From JAIRNF01 sp031550925 (lineage in GTDB: Bacteria; Bacteroidota; Bacteroidia; Bacteroidales; UBA932), in the NCBI GenBank assembly GCA_031550925.1, contig JAVBOE010000090.1, forward strand, positions 1-43,414: a stretch of 43,414 bases of DNA, given 5' to 3'. Position numbers and translations under genes: made by a program. This document shows, in pieces, positions 15,193 through 23,776 of this stretch. How positions within the stretch are numbered: the stretch's first letter is position 1; each line of letters opens with the position of its first letter. Below the pieces are notes generated by a model. It worked only from the letters and a program-made list of their open reading frames with translations, did not search any database and had not been told where the DNA came from.

Positions 15193-15678
15193 CTATTTTT
15201 CCCAAGATGATTTTAAAATGTTATACCACATTTCGGTTGTACCATCTGTTGTAAGCTTAATCTTTGCTGGTTTAAAACCATCGGGTGTATCAAATCTTGA
15301 GATTGTTAGAACAGCCCCTTTATTTAGAGTCATTGCGCCAACGCCAAAGCTTGCCGGCATGCTCATAGATGAACCCGGCCAAAACTGTGCGCCATTTGCC
15401 CAGTACACGGTATCTACCGAGTTAGAAAAGCTTCTTCCCTCAAAGGATTGATCACCTGAGATTAATTCAACCGAATAGAGCTTTGTTTCTGCGGCTATTT
15501 TGAGCTGTACGCTGTCTTTGCTAAACGCAACAATCTCGAATACACCGTTGCTTTTTTTCGCAACGCTTTGGGCGTTACAGAAGCTGCTTCCTCCGCACAA
15601 TGCAATGCACAACGTTATGATAAATGCCCCTGCGGTGCTTGTAAAGAATCTTTTCTTGTTGAGCTTTTTTGTTTTCAT
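15193..15678 (-). CDS. Secreted protein of unknown function
   Basis: The 161-residue protein has a basic N-terminus and a long hydrophobic signal segment (about 14-37, ending CNAQ), so it should reach the periplasm or surface. Residues after the signal are beta-rich without a recognised motif. Its signal region (ITLCIALCGG) closely resembles that of the lipoprotein gene 2 bases upstream (ITLCIASCGD), but here the residue before the cysteine is Leu, so it lacks a lipobox. Last gene of a four-gene minus-strand operon. Confidence 0.72.
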   Translation of the reverse strand: MKTKKLNKKRFFTSTAGAFIITLCIALCGGSSFCNAQSVAKKSNGVFEIVAFSKDSVQLKIAAETKLYSVELISGDQSFEGRSFSNSVDTVYWANGAQFWPGSSMSMPASFGVGAMTLNKGAVLTISRFDTPDGFKPAKIKLTTDGTTEMWYNILKSSWEK

Positions 15679-15680
15679 CT

Positions 15681-16121
15681 CTATTTTTGTTTTAGTGACA
15701 CTGTTTGCTTATTGTATTCGTACTTTAGCGTTTCTACATCCACATCGCTAGGGACAGCCACTATTAACGAGTATAACGAATCGTTTACGGCAGACACTCC
15801 CGCCTTATAAGCTGTTCCGTTTGGGGCTACAAATTGCCCTTCGTCGTATAAAACGCTAAGAGCATCGCGGCTAACACCATCGTCTAGCTTGTACAAAAGC
15901 CTTAGCATGAAAGCCTTTTCGTTGTCTTTCATATCTGCCGGAGCAAACATTGGTTGCAGGTCCAGTGTGCTTACCTTACACGATCCGCCTTTAAACTGTA
16001 TGTCTGTATTAGCATTACCACCATCTCCGCATGAGGCTATGCATAAGGTTATAGCAAGAGCTAGTAGTGTGCTTATAAACGCACTTTTTTTGTTTTTATT
16101 TGCATTTGTTTTCATTTTCAT
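15681..16121 (-). CDS. Lipoprotein of unknown function
   Basis: The 146-residue protein has a basic N-terminus, a hydrophobic segment and lipobox IASC with Cys31, followed by GDGGN. The mature part of about 115 residues has no motif I recognise. It lies 15 bases downstream of another lipoprotein gene and 2 bases upstream of a secreted-protein gene with a very similar signal region, suggesting local duplication of the leader or of the gene. Probably outer-membrane or periplasm facing. Confidence 0.72.
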   Translation of the reverse strand: MKMKTNANKNKKSAFISTLLALAITLCIASCGDGGNANTDIQFKGGSCKVSTLDLQPMFAPADMKDNEKAFMLRLLYKLDDGVSRDALSVLYDEGQFVAPNGTAYKAGVSAVNDSLYSLIVAVPSDVDVETLKYEYNKQTVSLKQK

Positions 16122-16136
16122 TTTTTTGATAAAAAG

Positions 16137-17075
16137 TTAGTCCTCGGTTTTCTCTAGCTTACTAAAAATATCTCCTGTCAGATAAGGTGTTTTACAGTAA
16201 GATTTTATTGCTGTGTAAGTCTCGCCATTTTCGGTGTACTTATTGCCCAGCTCAACAACATAGAAGAAAGACGGTGTTACAAGATCGGCAGAGAGCGCAT
16301 TAGGTGGTACTCCTTCAAAAACAATAAGCGCGTACTTGGCATCTACATCACCAAACATAAGAATGCCAAAGAACTCGGTGTTATCTAAGTTGCGTCCGCT
16401 ACGCAAATGCACATCAAGCGATTTTGCAGGGTTGTCGGCATCAACAGCGTAAAAATGGGCAGTAAATTCGTTGGCATAGTTCTCGCGGCTTTTTATCTGT
16501 ATATTGTCATAATTAATCATGCCAAAAGTATGTAGCCTTGACTGTCCTGATATAATGCTGAACGAAATACCTGCCATATTTTGAGAGGAGCTGAGCGGTT
16601 GGTAATCGGCAAACTTTTTGCAAAGTTCCGGATCTATAGATTTAATAAGGTTGGAAATTTCTTCGGCTGAAGGGTTTGGTATCTCTTTCAATGTGGCTTC
16701 GTCAAACTCAACAATCGACTCTTGCTTAGACGTAAAAATAACGATTCTACTGGGCTTGGTGGGGGTTTCTACCACGAATATCAGGCCATCTTTAATGGGT
16801 GTTTTTCCGGTGGCAGAGATATACTCTTTGCCATTGATTGTACCAAGCCAGAACGGAGAGCTATTAAACTCCTCAAATTTTTCTATAACCTCTTTATCTG
16901 TTTGCAGTTGTATATTACAAAAACCATCTGTATAGGTTATCTCTTTAATACTGATAGCATAAGTTTTGCCATCAATCACTAGCTTACCACTTTTGCCGCT
17001 ACCGCATGCTGCAAGGCTGATTGTTGCTGCTAGTATAGTAGCTCCGTAAAACATTGACTTTAGAATCTTTTTCAT
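16137..17075 (-). CDS. Lipoprotein of unknown function
   Basis: The 312-residue protein has a typical lipoprotein signal with lipobox LAAC (Cys24) followed by GSGKSG. The mature protein starts with KLVIDGKTYAISIKE and appears beta-rich to the end. I see no enzyme motif. It belongs to the operon with the small membrane protein upstream (76-base gap containing a 5-bp hairpin CCTCGTGCGAGG at 17096-17107) and two further exported proteins downstream. Envelope function is inferred only from the signals. Confidence 0.75.
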   Translation of the reverse strand: MKKILKSMFYGATILAATISLAACGSGKSGKLVIDGKTYAISIKEITYTDGFCNIQLQTDKEVIEKFEEFNSSPFWLGTINGKEYISATGKTPIKDGLIFVVETPTKPSRIVIFTSKQESIVEFDEATLKEIPNPSAEEISNLIKSIDPELCKKFADYQPLSSSQNMAGISFSIISGQSRLHTFGMINYDNIQIKSRENYANEFTAHFYAVDADNPAKSLDVHLRSGRNLDNTEFFGILMFGDVDAKYALIVFEGVPPNALSADLVTPSFFYVVELGNKYTENGETYTAIKSYCKTPYLTGDIFSKLEKTED

Positions 17076-17151
17076 ATTACTTTTTTATTTACACCTCGTG
17101 CGAGGATATTATTATTGTACGTCTTTATTATCTTGTGTCTTTCACAGAAGA

Positions 17152-17508
17152 TTACCGCTGTTCTTTTTTCACATGCTGTATCGCCGTATTAATATCTCTC
17201 CTGGTTATACCAAGTGTTCTGCAAGCCGATTTTACTTGCTTCGCAGGACCCATTGTGGGTATAGCACTTATTATCAGACCAAGAAATATAAAAACAACCA
17301 TAAGACCGTTTCCAATAGCACCACCTATAGATTCTTTTATCAGAAACCCAATGCCAAACATGGCTAAGAGTATAACAGGCTGTGCCCATGCGTTGCTTAG
17401 CTGTCTTTGTAAACCTACGATTAGCGATGCGAATGCCGTTTTGTCGAAGTTTTCTCCCTGAGCAAAATGTGCAGGGGTTAATTTGCCGATTAATTCTTTT
17501 CGTGACAT
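17152..17508 (-). CDS. Small membrane protein with two transmembrane helices
   Basis: The 118-residue protein starts MSRKELIGKLTPAHFAQGENFDKTAF and has two hydrophobic helices (about 42-60 and 67-87) with a short Gly-rich turn, then a basic C-terminal tail. No known family is recognised. It is the first gene of a minus-strand operon of exported proteins; its -7 box lies at 17551-17558. It may anchor or regulate the lipoproteins encoded downstream, but that is speculation. Confidence 0.7.
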   Translation of the reverse strand: MSRKELIGKLTPAHFAQGENFDKTAFASLIVGLQRQLSNAWAQPVILLAMFGIGFLIKESIGGAIGNGLMVVFIFLGLIISAIPTMGPAKQVKSACRTLGITRRDINTAIQHVKKEQR

Positions 17509-17550
17509 CTTTTTACTTTTTAAGGGTTAGGATAGGTTTACTTTTCTCTT

Positions 17551-17558
17551 CAAACGTA
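17551..17558 (-). promoter_or_regulatory. Promoter -7 box for the four-gene envelope operon
   Basis: TACGTTTG on the minus strand matches TAnnTTTG, 42 bases before the ATG at 17508. The -33 element is unclear. Confidence 0.5.
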
Positions 17559-17670
17559 CAAAATGTTCTATATGATGGAAATGGCTATATTTATGCAAAA
17601 AAGAGGGTGAAAAATTACCATTCATAACAGCTCTGTATTTATTTTTATTATCACACTGCACATCTGTTTT

Positions 17671-17702
17671 TCGTGATACTTGATACCCAAATCGTGATAC
17701 TA
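17671..17702. repeat. Dispersed repeat, CACGATATGCGTATCA family (copy 2, reverse)
   Basis: CGTGATACTTGATACCCAAATCGTGATACTA matches the reverse complement of 42979-43010 with about four differences. It sits just upstream of the recF -7 box and covers the position expected for its -33 element. Confidence 0.7.
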
Positions 17703-17708
17703 TTTTGC

Positions 17709-17716
17709 TACCTTTG
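17709..17716 (+). promoter_or_regulatory. Promoter -7 box for recF
   Basis: TACCTTTG matches TAnnTTTG, 23 bases before the GTG start. Confidence 0.5.
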
Positions 17717-17739
17717 TCTTTCATTCTTTAGTTACTACA

Positions 17740-18834
17740 GTGCATCTCAAACAGCTGAATATTACCAACTTTAAAAATCTCGAGCAGGTTAGCTTCGAGC
17801 TATCTTCCGGGCTTAACTGCTTTATTGGCGATAACGGCGAGGGCAAAACTAACCTTCTTGATGCCGTTTACTACCTCTCTATGGCCAAGAGCTACTTTAA
17901 CCAGGCCGATTCGCAGGTTATCCGTCATGGCGAAGGGTTCTTTATGCTTCAAGGTTCTTATGAGCGAAATGGGGCGGGAGAGCAAATATCGTGCGGAGTA
18001 AAGAAGGGAGAGGGAAAAGCGCTAAAACGCAACGGTAAGCTGTATGAGCGGCTTGCCGACCATATCGGATTTATTCCGCTGGTAATGGTTTCGCCTACTG
18101 ATAGCGTATTGATTACCGATTCTGGCGAGGAGCGCCGGCGTTACCTCAACGGACTTATCTCGCAGCTCGACAGAGAATACCTTGATAACCTTATACGATA
18201 CAACCACGCGCTTACCATACGCAATAAGCTGTTGAAGCAAGCCGGAGCAATAGATAGAGATATGCTCGATACATTGGATATGCAGCTGTCGGAATATGGG
18301 CAAAAGATTTATCAAAAGCGTATGGACATGGTAGAATCCATGTCTCCGTATTTTACTATGGTATATGCTGTAGTATCGGGTAACAAAGAGGATGTCGTGC
18401 TTTCGTATCGCTCCGATCTTAGTAAAGAATCGCTATATAATCTCTTAAAACATGCGTTTGAGAAAGATAGAATGTTGCAGCATACATCGGTTGGTATTCA
18501 TCGAGATGATTTGGAGATGAGGTTGGGTGAACATCCTATAAGACGAGTAGGTTCACAAGGACAACAAAAAACGTACTTGCTGGCATTGAAGTTGGCACAA
18601 TTCGAGTTATATAAGAAGCACACCAACATTGCTCCGTTACTCCTTTTAGATGATGTGTTCGATAAGCTGGATATGGCTCGTGTAGAGCAGCTGATACAGC
18701 TGGTAGCGCACAACGGTTTCGGACAAATATTCCTTACCGATAGCAATAAAACAAGGCTGGATAATATATTGAGCAGCGTAAACAACAGCCATGCGCTATT
18801 CCGCGTTAAGGGTGGAGAGGTTGAAACGATTTAG
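17740..18834 (+). CDS. recF: DNA replication and repair protein RecF
   Basis: RecF is an SMC-like ATPase that loads RecA at single-strand gaps via RecOR. The 364-residue protein shows Walker A GDNGEGKTN (30-38), the ABC signature region RVGSQGQQKTYLLALKLAQF, and Walker B LLLLDDVFDKLD. The start is GTG at 17740. It gives the standard N-terminus MHLKQLNITNFKNL, and no in-frame ATG fits. A DUF721/DciA-like gene follows 94 bases later, a pairing seen in many Bacteroidota and linked to replication start. A copy of a dispersed repeat lies in the promoter region. Confidence 0.96.
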   Translation: MHLKQLNITNFKNLEQVSFELSSGLNCFIGDNGEGKTNLLDAVYYLSMAKSYFNQADSQVIRHGEGFFMLQGSYERNGAGEQISCGVKKGEGKALKRNGKLYERLADHIGFIPLVMVSPTDSVLITDSGEERRRYLNGLISQLDREYLDNLIRYNHALTIRNKLLKQAGAIDRDMLDTLDMQLSEYGQKIYQKRMDMVESMSPYFTMVYAVVSGNKEDVVLSYRSDLSKESLYNLLKHAFEKDRMLQHTSVGIHRDDLEMRLGEHPIRRVGSQGQQKTYLLALKLAQFELYKKHTNIAPLLLLDDVFDKLDMARVEQLIQLVAHNGFGQIFLTDSNKTRLDNILSSVNNSHALFRVKGGEVETI

Positions 18835-18918
18835 ATATGCAAATATGACAATATGCTAATGTGTTAATGATATACTACCATACATTAGCGAATTAGCATA
18901 TTATCGGATTGTCAAATT
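18835..18918. repeat. AT-rich inverted repeat of ATATGCTAAT words
   Basis: AATATGCTAATGTGTTAATG (18850 region) faces CATTAGCGAATTAGCATATT (18882 region), 17 of 20 bases complementary; flanking words also pair loosely. It fills the recF/DUF721 gap. Related tracts lie at 8001-8042, 9180-9230 and 39700-39736. Confidence 0.65.
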
Positions 18919-18928
18919 ATATAGAGCC

Positions 18929-19219
18929 ATGAGGCGCAGTAAACCACAGCTGATAGAAGAGGTAATGCAAAACCTTATTAAAGAGTTGGGCCTTGAGAAA
19001 GGGCTCAAAGAGGTTAAGATTTATACTACTTTCGACGAGCTGGTAGGCACACGTATTACAAATCTGGTTACCAAAAAGTATATGAGCAACCGTAAGCTGG
19101 TTGTACATCTTAAATCTTCTATTGCTCGCAGCGAGCTAATGATGATCCGCAATGAGTTGGCTGCCGAAATTAACCGCAAGCTGGGCGAGCAAGCTATTGA
19201 TGGTATTATATTAAGCTAA
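18929..19219 (+). CDS. DUF721/DciA-like protein
   Basis: The 96-residue protein fits the DUF721 family: KLVVHLKSSIARSELMMIRNELAAEINRKLGE is the diagnostic region. The family includes DciA, the ancestral loader of the replicative helicase DnaB in bacteria that lack DnaC or DnaI. The compact size, basic character and position after recF fit that role. Helicase loading is known for other members and inferred here. It is followed 13 bases later by a TPR gene, so translation may be coupled in an operon. Confidence 0.85.
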   Translation: MRRSKPQLIEEVMQNLIKELGLEKGLKEVKIYTTFDELVGTRITNLVTKKYMSNRKLVVHLKSSIARSELMMIRNELAAEINRKLGEQAIDGIILS

Positions 19220-19232
19220 CACATGCCTTGAA

Positions 19233-20372
19233 ATGAAAAGCAAGCTTCTGTTATACATTTTTCTTTTTTCCCCCATCGCAGCGTATTCACAAGCTGTCGG
19301 AAATATTGATTGTACTCCTCTTAAATCTGCTGTGGATACAGCTTATAAGATATTTGAAGAAGAACAGCAGAACAGCTCTCTTGTAGATACGACTCAGGAA
19401 AAGTATGATGAAGAGAAAAAATTTACGTCTTTGGGTACGTTTTTTCAAAATGGCAAAGCCCTTATTAATACAGGTTGTTTAACATCGCTTGAACAGGATG
19501 ATATTATTGAAAAAATGAACAAATATGCTACCGAACTTTCTGCCGGTGGTGTTTATTTCTTTAATGAAAAAGATTACGAAACAGCACTCATGTTTTTTGG
19601 AGTTTATGATGATTTCTGTAAATCCAAAATAGCAACAAAGAAAAATCGGAAGAACGAGCTGGTACTGTTAACGGAGTATTATGCCGCGGTTGCTTCGATA
19701 TATACGGATAATCGCCAGCGTACTATTTCTTTGCTTGAGAATGTCATCCGTTCATCACCCAAGAAAAATAAAAGCTACGAGCTGAAAGACTTGTACTACT
19801 TCCTTGCCGATGAATACAAAAAAACAGGTGACAAAGACAAGTTTGTAGAAGCAATGGAGAAAGGAATGAATAGGCTTCCTAAAGAAAAACCATTTTTTAT
19901 GGCCTTTGTGGTTAACCATTACATGGCAGAAGGAAATAGTCAAAAGGCAATAGAATATGTGGACAAGCTGCTTAAGAAAACACCTAAGCAGAGCGAGAGC
20001 TATGCGGCTTATATAAACATGAGGGCTAACCTTTCTGCGCATCAGAGAGATTATAAGCTGGCGGAAGATTTGTATAAAAAAGGGTTAAAAGAACACCCCG
20101 ATAACGAGCAGCTGACAGAGGGATTAGGTGTGGCATATGCGCTGCAGGCGCAAGATTTAAAAGAAGCCAATAATGATGAGGTTAGCCCTGAGATAGCCCA
20201 ATATTACAAAAATGGCGCAGAACTACTTGAAAAGTATAGAGCCATGCTGACTGCTAGAAATGCACCCGACACAGATCATAAAAGGGTTCTTTCATATCTC
20301 AGAAACATATACTATAACCTGGGCATGTACAAAGAGTTCGATACTATAGATAGGCTATACTATGAAGATTAG
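19233..20372 (+). CDS. Secreted TPR-repeat protein
   Basis: The 379-residue protein has a signal peptide (MKSKLLLYIFLFSPIAAYSQ) followed by helical repeats with TPR-like spacing. Examples are YFFNEKDYETALMFFGVYDD, DLYYFLADEYKKTGDKDKFVEA and YKLAEDLYKKGLKEHPDNEQLTEGLGVAY. No enzymatic motif is present. Probably periplasmic scaffold or adaptor. It follows the DUF721 gene by 13 bases, but the two functions seem unrelated, so the operon may be only positional. Confidence 0.8.
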   Translation: MKSKLLLYIFLFSPIAAYSQAVGNIDCTPLKSAVDTAYKIFEEEQQNSSLVDTTQEKYDEEKKFTSLGTFFQNGKALINTGCLTSLEQDDIIEKMNKYATELSAGGVYFFNEKDYETALMFFGVYDDFCKSKIATKKNRKNELVLLTEYYAAVASIYTDNRQRTISLLENVIRSSPKKNKSYELKDLYYFLADEYKKTGDKDKFVEAMEKGMNRLPKEKPFFMAFVVNHYMAEGNSQKAIEYVDKLLKKTPKQSESYAAYINMRANLSAHQRDYKLAEDLYKKGLKEHPDNEQLTEGLGVAYALQAQDLKEANNDEVSPEIAQYYKNGAELLEKYRAMLTARNAPDTDHKRVLSYLRNIYYNLGMYKEFDTIDRLYYED

Positions 20373-20436
20373 CTTCTTTTAGCATTCATGTTAGCTCAAA
20401 GTCAGTAGCTAAAGTCCGAAATCTCCCTTTTTCTCC

Positions 20437-20444
20437 TATTTTTG
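20437..20444 (+). promoter_or_regulatory. Promoter -7 box for the sufS operon
   Basis: TATTTTTG matches TAnnTTTG, 131 bases before the sufS ATG. The leader then contains a small hairpin AACACC...GGTGTT (about 20460-20482). Confidence 0.4.
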
Positions 20445-20575
20445 TAAATTGTTTGGTTGAACACCTGCTAAGCTTGGGTGTTTATTAAAGTTGAAAGGAT
20501 TTAAATTTTTGAATTACTTAGATTCTTTGAATCAGTTAAGCATCCTTGTTCTTTTGTCTTTTATCTATAGTCTAT

Positions 20576-21793
20576 ATGCTGGATATACAAAAAATACGAG
20601 CTGATTTTCCCATTCTGTCAACAACAGTATATGGTAAACCATTGGTATATTTTGACAATGGAGCAACTGCTCAAAAGCCTAAGGTTGTTATAGATACGAT
20701 TAATCGCCTTCACACCCAGCAGAATGCCAACATTCATCGTGGGGTGCACTATATGAGCGAGGCGTGTACGGCAGAGTACGAAAATGCCCGTCAGTCTGTT
20801 ACATCGTTTATTAACGCAGGCAGCACGCGCGAAATAGTTTTTACCGCCGGAACAACCTCTGCTATTAACCTTGTGGCATCATCGTTTGGAGATGAGTTTG
20901 TGAAGGAGGGTGACGAGATAATCGTTACCATGATGGAGCATCACTCTAACTTCGTTCCGTGGCAGATGCTTTGTAGGCGAAAAAACGCCCATTTAAAGGT
21001 GGTTGAACTTAATGGCTACGGAGAGTTGGATATTGAGCGGCTAAAGGGTTTTATCAGCAAAAAAACGCGCTTAATCGCTGCAGCTCAGACTTCGAATGTG
21101 CTGGGTACAATAAATCCTATTGCCGATATCGTTAAAATGGCACATGCCCATGATATCCCTGTGCTGATAGATGGTGCGCAAAGTATTGTACACAGCAAGG
21201 TTGATGTGCAGGCTTTAGATTGCGATTTCTTTGTTTTCTCGGGACATAAGCTATACGGGCCAACAGGCATAGGCGTTTTGTATGCTAAAGAAAAATGGCT
21301 CGAAGCAATGCCTCCATATCAGTATGGGGGCGATATGGTAAGAACCGTAACGGTTGAAAACACTACATTTGCCGAACTACCGCTAAAGTTTGAAGCCGGT
21401 ACTTCAAACTATATCGGGGCAATAGGTTTAGGTGCAGCAATCGGTTATCTCGAAGGGTTGGGGATGGAGAATATCCGGCAGCACGAGCATGAGCTGTTGC
21501 TATTGGCAGATAAGCAGGCAGGCGAAACGGAAGGAATGACCGTTTACGGCAGAGCGAAAAACAAGGCGGGCATACTGTCATTTTTGCTGGATGGCGTACA
21601 CCATTACGATACAGGAATGATTCTTGATAAAATGGGCATTGCTGTTCGTACGGGGCATTTATGTGCAGAGCCTTTAATGACATATTTGGGTATTACAGGT
21701 TTGGTGCGCGCATCGTTCGGTTTATATAATACAAAAGAAGAAGTTGAAATTTTGTTTGAAGGGATACGCAAAGTGAAACAGATGTTTGGGTAG
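20576..21793 (+). CDS. sufS: Cysteine desulfurase SufS
   Basis: SufS removes sulfur from cysteine, using PLP, to feed Fe-S cluster assembly. The 405-residue protein shows His123 in MMEHHSN (stacks on PLP), Lys225 in FSGHKLYGP (Schiff base) and the catalytic Cys363 in RTGHLCAEP. These positions match E. coli SufS within a residue. An upstream in-frame ATG at 20546 would add ten hydrophobic residues; I prefer 20576 because MLDIQKIRADFPIL is the usual start. SufE follows 18 bases later. The scaffold genes sufBCD are not in this window. Confidence 0.95.
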   Translation: MLDIQKIRADFPILSTTVYGKPLVYFDNGATAQKPKVVIDTINRLHTQQNANIHRGVHYMSEACTAEYENARQSVTSFINAGSTREIVFTAGTTSAINLVASSFGDEFVKEGDEIIVTMMEHHSNFVPWQMLCRRKNAHLKVVELNGYGELDIERLKGFISKKTRLIAAAQTSNVLGTINPIADIVKMAHAHDIPVLIDGAQSIVHSKVDVQALDCDFFVFSGHKLYGPTGIGVLYAKEKWLEAMPPYQYGGDMVRTVTVENTTFAELPLKFEAGTSNYIGAIGLGAAIGYLEGLGMENIRQHEHELLLLADKQAGETEGMTVYGRAKNKAGILSFLLDGVHHYDTGMILDKMGIAVRTGHLCAEPLMTYLGITGLVRASFGLYNTKEEVEILFEGIRKVKQMFG

Positions 21794-21811
21794 AGAGAAA
21801 TTTTAGTTGAA

Positions 21812-22240
21812 ATGACAATAAACGAAATACAAGATCAGATAGTAGAAGAGTTTTCGGTGTTTAACGATTGGATGGATAGGTACAGCTATCTTATAGATTT
21901 GGGTAACGCTTTGCCTGCGATGGGTGAAAAGTATAAGGTAGATCAGAACCTTATTAAATCGTGTCAGTCGCGTGTGTGGGTTAACTCAGAGCTGATCGGT
22001 GGTAAAATTATTTTTACTGCCGATAGCGATGCCATTATTACCAAAGGAATTATAGCGCTGCTTATTCGTGTGTTTTCCAATCAAACGCCTAAAGATATTA
22101 TGAATGCCGATTTATATTTCATAGATAAAATAGGGCTGAAAGAAAATCTTTCGCCAACACGGGCAAACGGCTTGGTGGGCATGGTAAAGCAAATGAGAGA
22201 TTACGCTATTGCTTACAATAGCATGCTGGAAAAACAGTAA
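21812..22240 (+). CDS. sufE: SufE sulfur acceptor
   Basis: SufE takes the persulfide from SufS and passes it to the SufBCD scaffold. The 142-residue protein has the family pattern with the acceptor Cys51 in LIKSCQSRVWV, and the typical GNALPAMGEKYKV and NGLVGMVKQMRDYA segments. It is the second gene of a sufS-sufE pair and ends one base before the next start, so the DUF6624-like gene is co-transcribed. Confidence 0.95.
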   Translation: MTINEIQDQIVEEFSVFNDWMDRYSYLIDLGNALPAMGEKYKVDQNLIKSCQSRVWVNSELIGGKIIFTADSDAIITKGIIALLIRVFSNQTPKDIMNADLYFIDKIGLKENLSPTRANGLVGMVKQMRDYAIAYNSMLEKQ

Positions 22241-22241
22241 G

Positions 22242-22892
22242 ATGAAGCAATTGGTTTTTGTACTGTTTTTGGCACTATCGTTTAGCTCGGCTTATGCTCA
22301 AAGCTTCGGTGATATTAGCAAGCTGGATGAGGAGCTCAGGGCTGTTCTCGAAAAAGATCAGGCGATGCGCATTAGGCTGGCAGAGGAGGGAAAAATCTTT
22401 CAGGCAACAGGAGATAAAAGCAACATAGATTTGTTGATGAAAGAGCTGCTTGCTGTAGATAAAAGCAATCAAGCCTTTGTTGAGCGTGTGTTAGATTCTA
22501 TAGGTTGGCCTAAAGGGCTGGGAGAGGATGCGAACTTTGCTATTTTCTTGGTAATAGATCATGCCGGTCCTAGCTATCAGAAAAAATACCTCAATCTGGT
22601 AAAGAGCCAAAGCGATGCAAGGGTTATTTCGCCGGGCGATTACGCGGCATTGGTAGATAAGGTATTAATGAGATCAGGAAAACCGCAGCAGTACGGCACG
22701 CAAACAATAACGCTTAATGGTGTAACCTCAATCTGGCCTGTCTCAGATCCTGAGAATCTTGATCAGCTGAGAGCCGAAGTAGGGTTAGCGCCTATCGAAG
22801 AGCATTTGTTTGTAACAGAAAGCGCGTATGGCAAAAAGATTGAATGGGATATGACTAAAACAGTAGAAGATTTTAAGATAAGATTTAAATAA
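22242..22892 (+). CDS. DUF6624-like secreted protein
   Basis: The 216-residue protein has a signal peptide (MKQLVFVLFLALSFSSAYAQ). The mature part contains VLDSIGWPKGLGEDANFAIFLVIDHA and VLMRSGKPQQYGTQ, phrases I associate with the DUF6624 family. Its function is unknown. I start it at 22242, one base after the sufE stop; a longer frame lacks the signal. An exported protein inside a Fe-S gene cluster is unexpected and probably only a positional neighbour. Confidence 0.8.
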   Translation: MKQLVFVLFLALSFSSAYAQSFGDISKLDEELRAVLEKDQAMRIRLAEEGKIFQATGDKSNIDLLMKELLAVDKSNQAFVERVLDSIGWPKGLGEDANFAIFLVIDHAGPSYQKKYLNLVKSQSDARVISPGDYAALVDKVLMRSGKPQQYGTQTITLNGVTSIWPVSDPENLDQLRAEVGLAPIEEHLFVTESAYGKKIEWDMTKTVEDFKIRFK

Positions 22893-22931
22893 ATGGGCTG
22901 TTCTTTTTTGTAGAGATTTAGGAATAAAACA

Positions 22932-23237
22932 ATGTTAGAAGTAGAAAAAAATATAGTAAAAGCGCTGAAAAATGTTTACGACCCTGAGATACCCGTAAAC
23001 ATTTACGACCTAGGGCTGATATACGAAATAAAGGTTGACGAAGAGGGCAAAGTAGAAGTTACGATGACCCTTACTGCACCCAACTGTCCTATGGCAGACG
23101 AATTGCTGGATAATGTGCATAACAGTATAAAAGACGTTCCTGGAGTTACGGATGTAACCGTAAAGCTTACTTTCGAACCCGAATGGAATAAAGATATGAT
23201 GAGCGAAGAAGCAAAGCTGGAACTTGGTTTCTTATAA
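22932..23237 (+). CDS. DUF59/MIP18-family Fe-S assembly protein
   Basis: The 101-residue protein has the domain signature VYDPEIPVNIYDLGLIYEI and TLTAPNCPMADEL with the conserved Cys. Members such as SufT and PaaD support maturation of Fe-S proteins. Its place 39 bases after the DUF6624-like gene and downstream of sufS-sufE supports the Fe-S role. It is the plain MIP18 domain without extra domains. Confidence 0.92.
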   Translation: MLEVEKNIVKALKNVYDPEIPVNIYDLGLIYEIKVDEEGKVEVTMTLTAPNCPMADELLDNVHNSIKDVPGVTDVTVKLTFEPEWNKDMMSEEAKLELGFL

Positions 23238-23243
23238 TAAATG

Positions 23244-23274
23244 AAGTATCACGAAATCGTGTGTCGTGATACTT
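23244..23274. repeat. 11-bp inverted repeat AAGTATCACGA
   Basis: AAGTATCACGA (23244-23254) and TCGTGATACTT (23264-23274) form a perfect stem with a 9-base loop. The half-site matches the CACGATATGCGTATCA repeat family. It lies between the DUF59 gene and folK and has no T-run. Confidence 0.75.
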
Positions 23275-23290
23275 GCTTCGATAAATCACT

Positions 23291-23776
23291 ATGACAACTT
23301 ACCTTCTCCTTGGTGCTGATATAGGCGATAAAAGAACAACCTTTGCTAAAGCTAAGCTATTGGTAAGCGAAAGGGTAGGGAGGGTTGTAAGAGAATCGTC
23401 TTTGTACGAGTCGGAGGCATGGGGATTTGAAAGCAGCACAACCTTTCTTAACCAGGTTTTAGAGGTAAAAACCCCTCTACCACCACAAGAGCTGTTAGAT
23501 GTTATACATGAGATAGAAACGGAATTAGGTCGCATTCGCTCGGGCAACGGATACGAATCGCGACTTATAGATATAGATATTCTCTTTTACGAAAGCTTAG
23601 TGCTCGACACTCCTGCGTTGGTTATTCCTCACCCGCATTTGCATAAGCGCATGTTTACCCTTGCGCCGCTTAATGAACTGATACCCAATTTTATTCATCC
23701 GGCACTACATAAAACCATTGCGGATTTATACACAGAATGTACCGATAAAGGTTTGGTAAGAAAGATTAACGGCTAA
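23291..23776 (+). CDS. folK: 2-amino-4-hydroxy-6-hydroxymethyldihydropteridine pyrophosphokinase
   Basis: FolK transfers pyrophosphate from ATP to 6-hydroxymethyl-dihydropterin in folate synthesis. The 161-residue length is normal. Signatures visible are TYLLLGADIGD at the start, ESEAWGFESSTTFLNQV, the ATP/Mg motif SRLIDIDILFYE with two Asp, and IPHPHLHKRMFTLAPL. Its stop overlaps the stop of the convergent tsaE by four bases. Confidence 0.95.
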   Translation: MTTYLLLGADIGDKRTTFAKAKLLVSERVGRVVRESSLYESEAWGFESSTTFLNQVLEVKTPLPPQELLDVIHEIETELGRIRSGNGYESRLIDIDILFYESLVLDTPALVIPHPHLHKRMFTLAPLNELIPNFIHPALHKTIADLYTECTDKGLVRKING

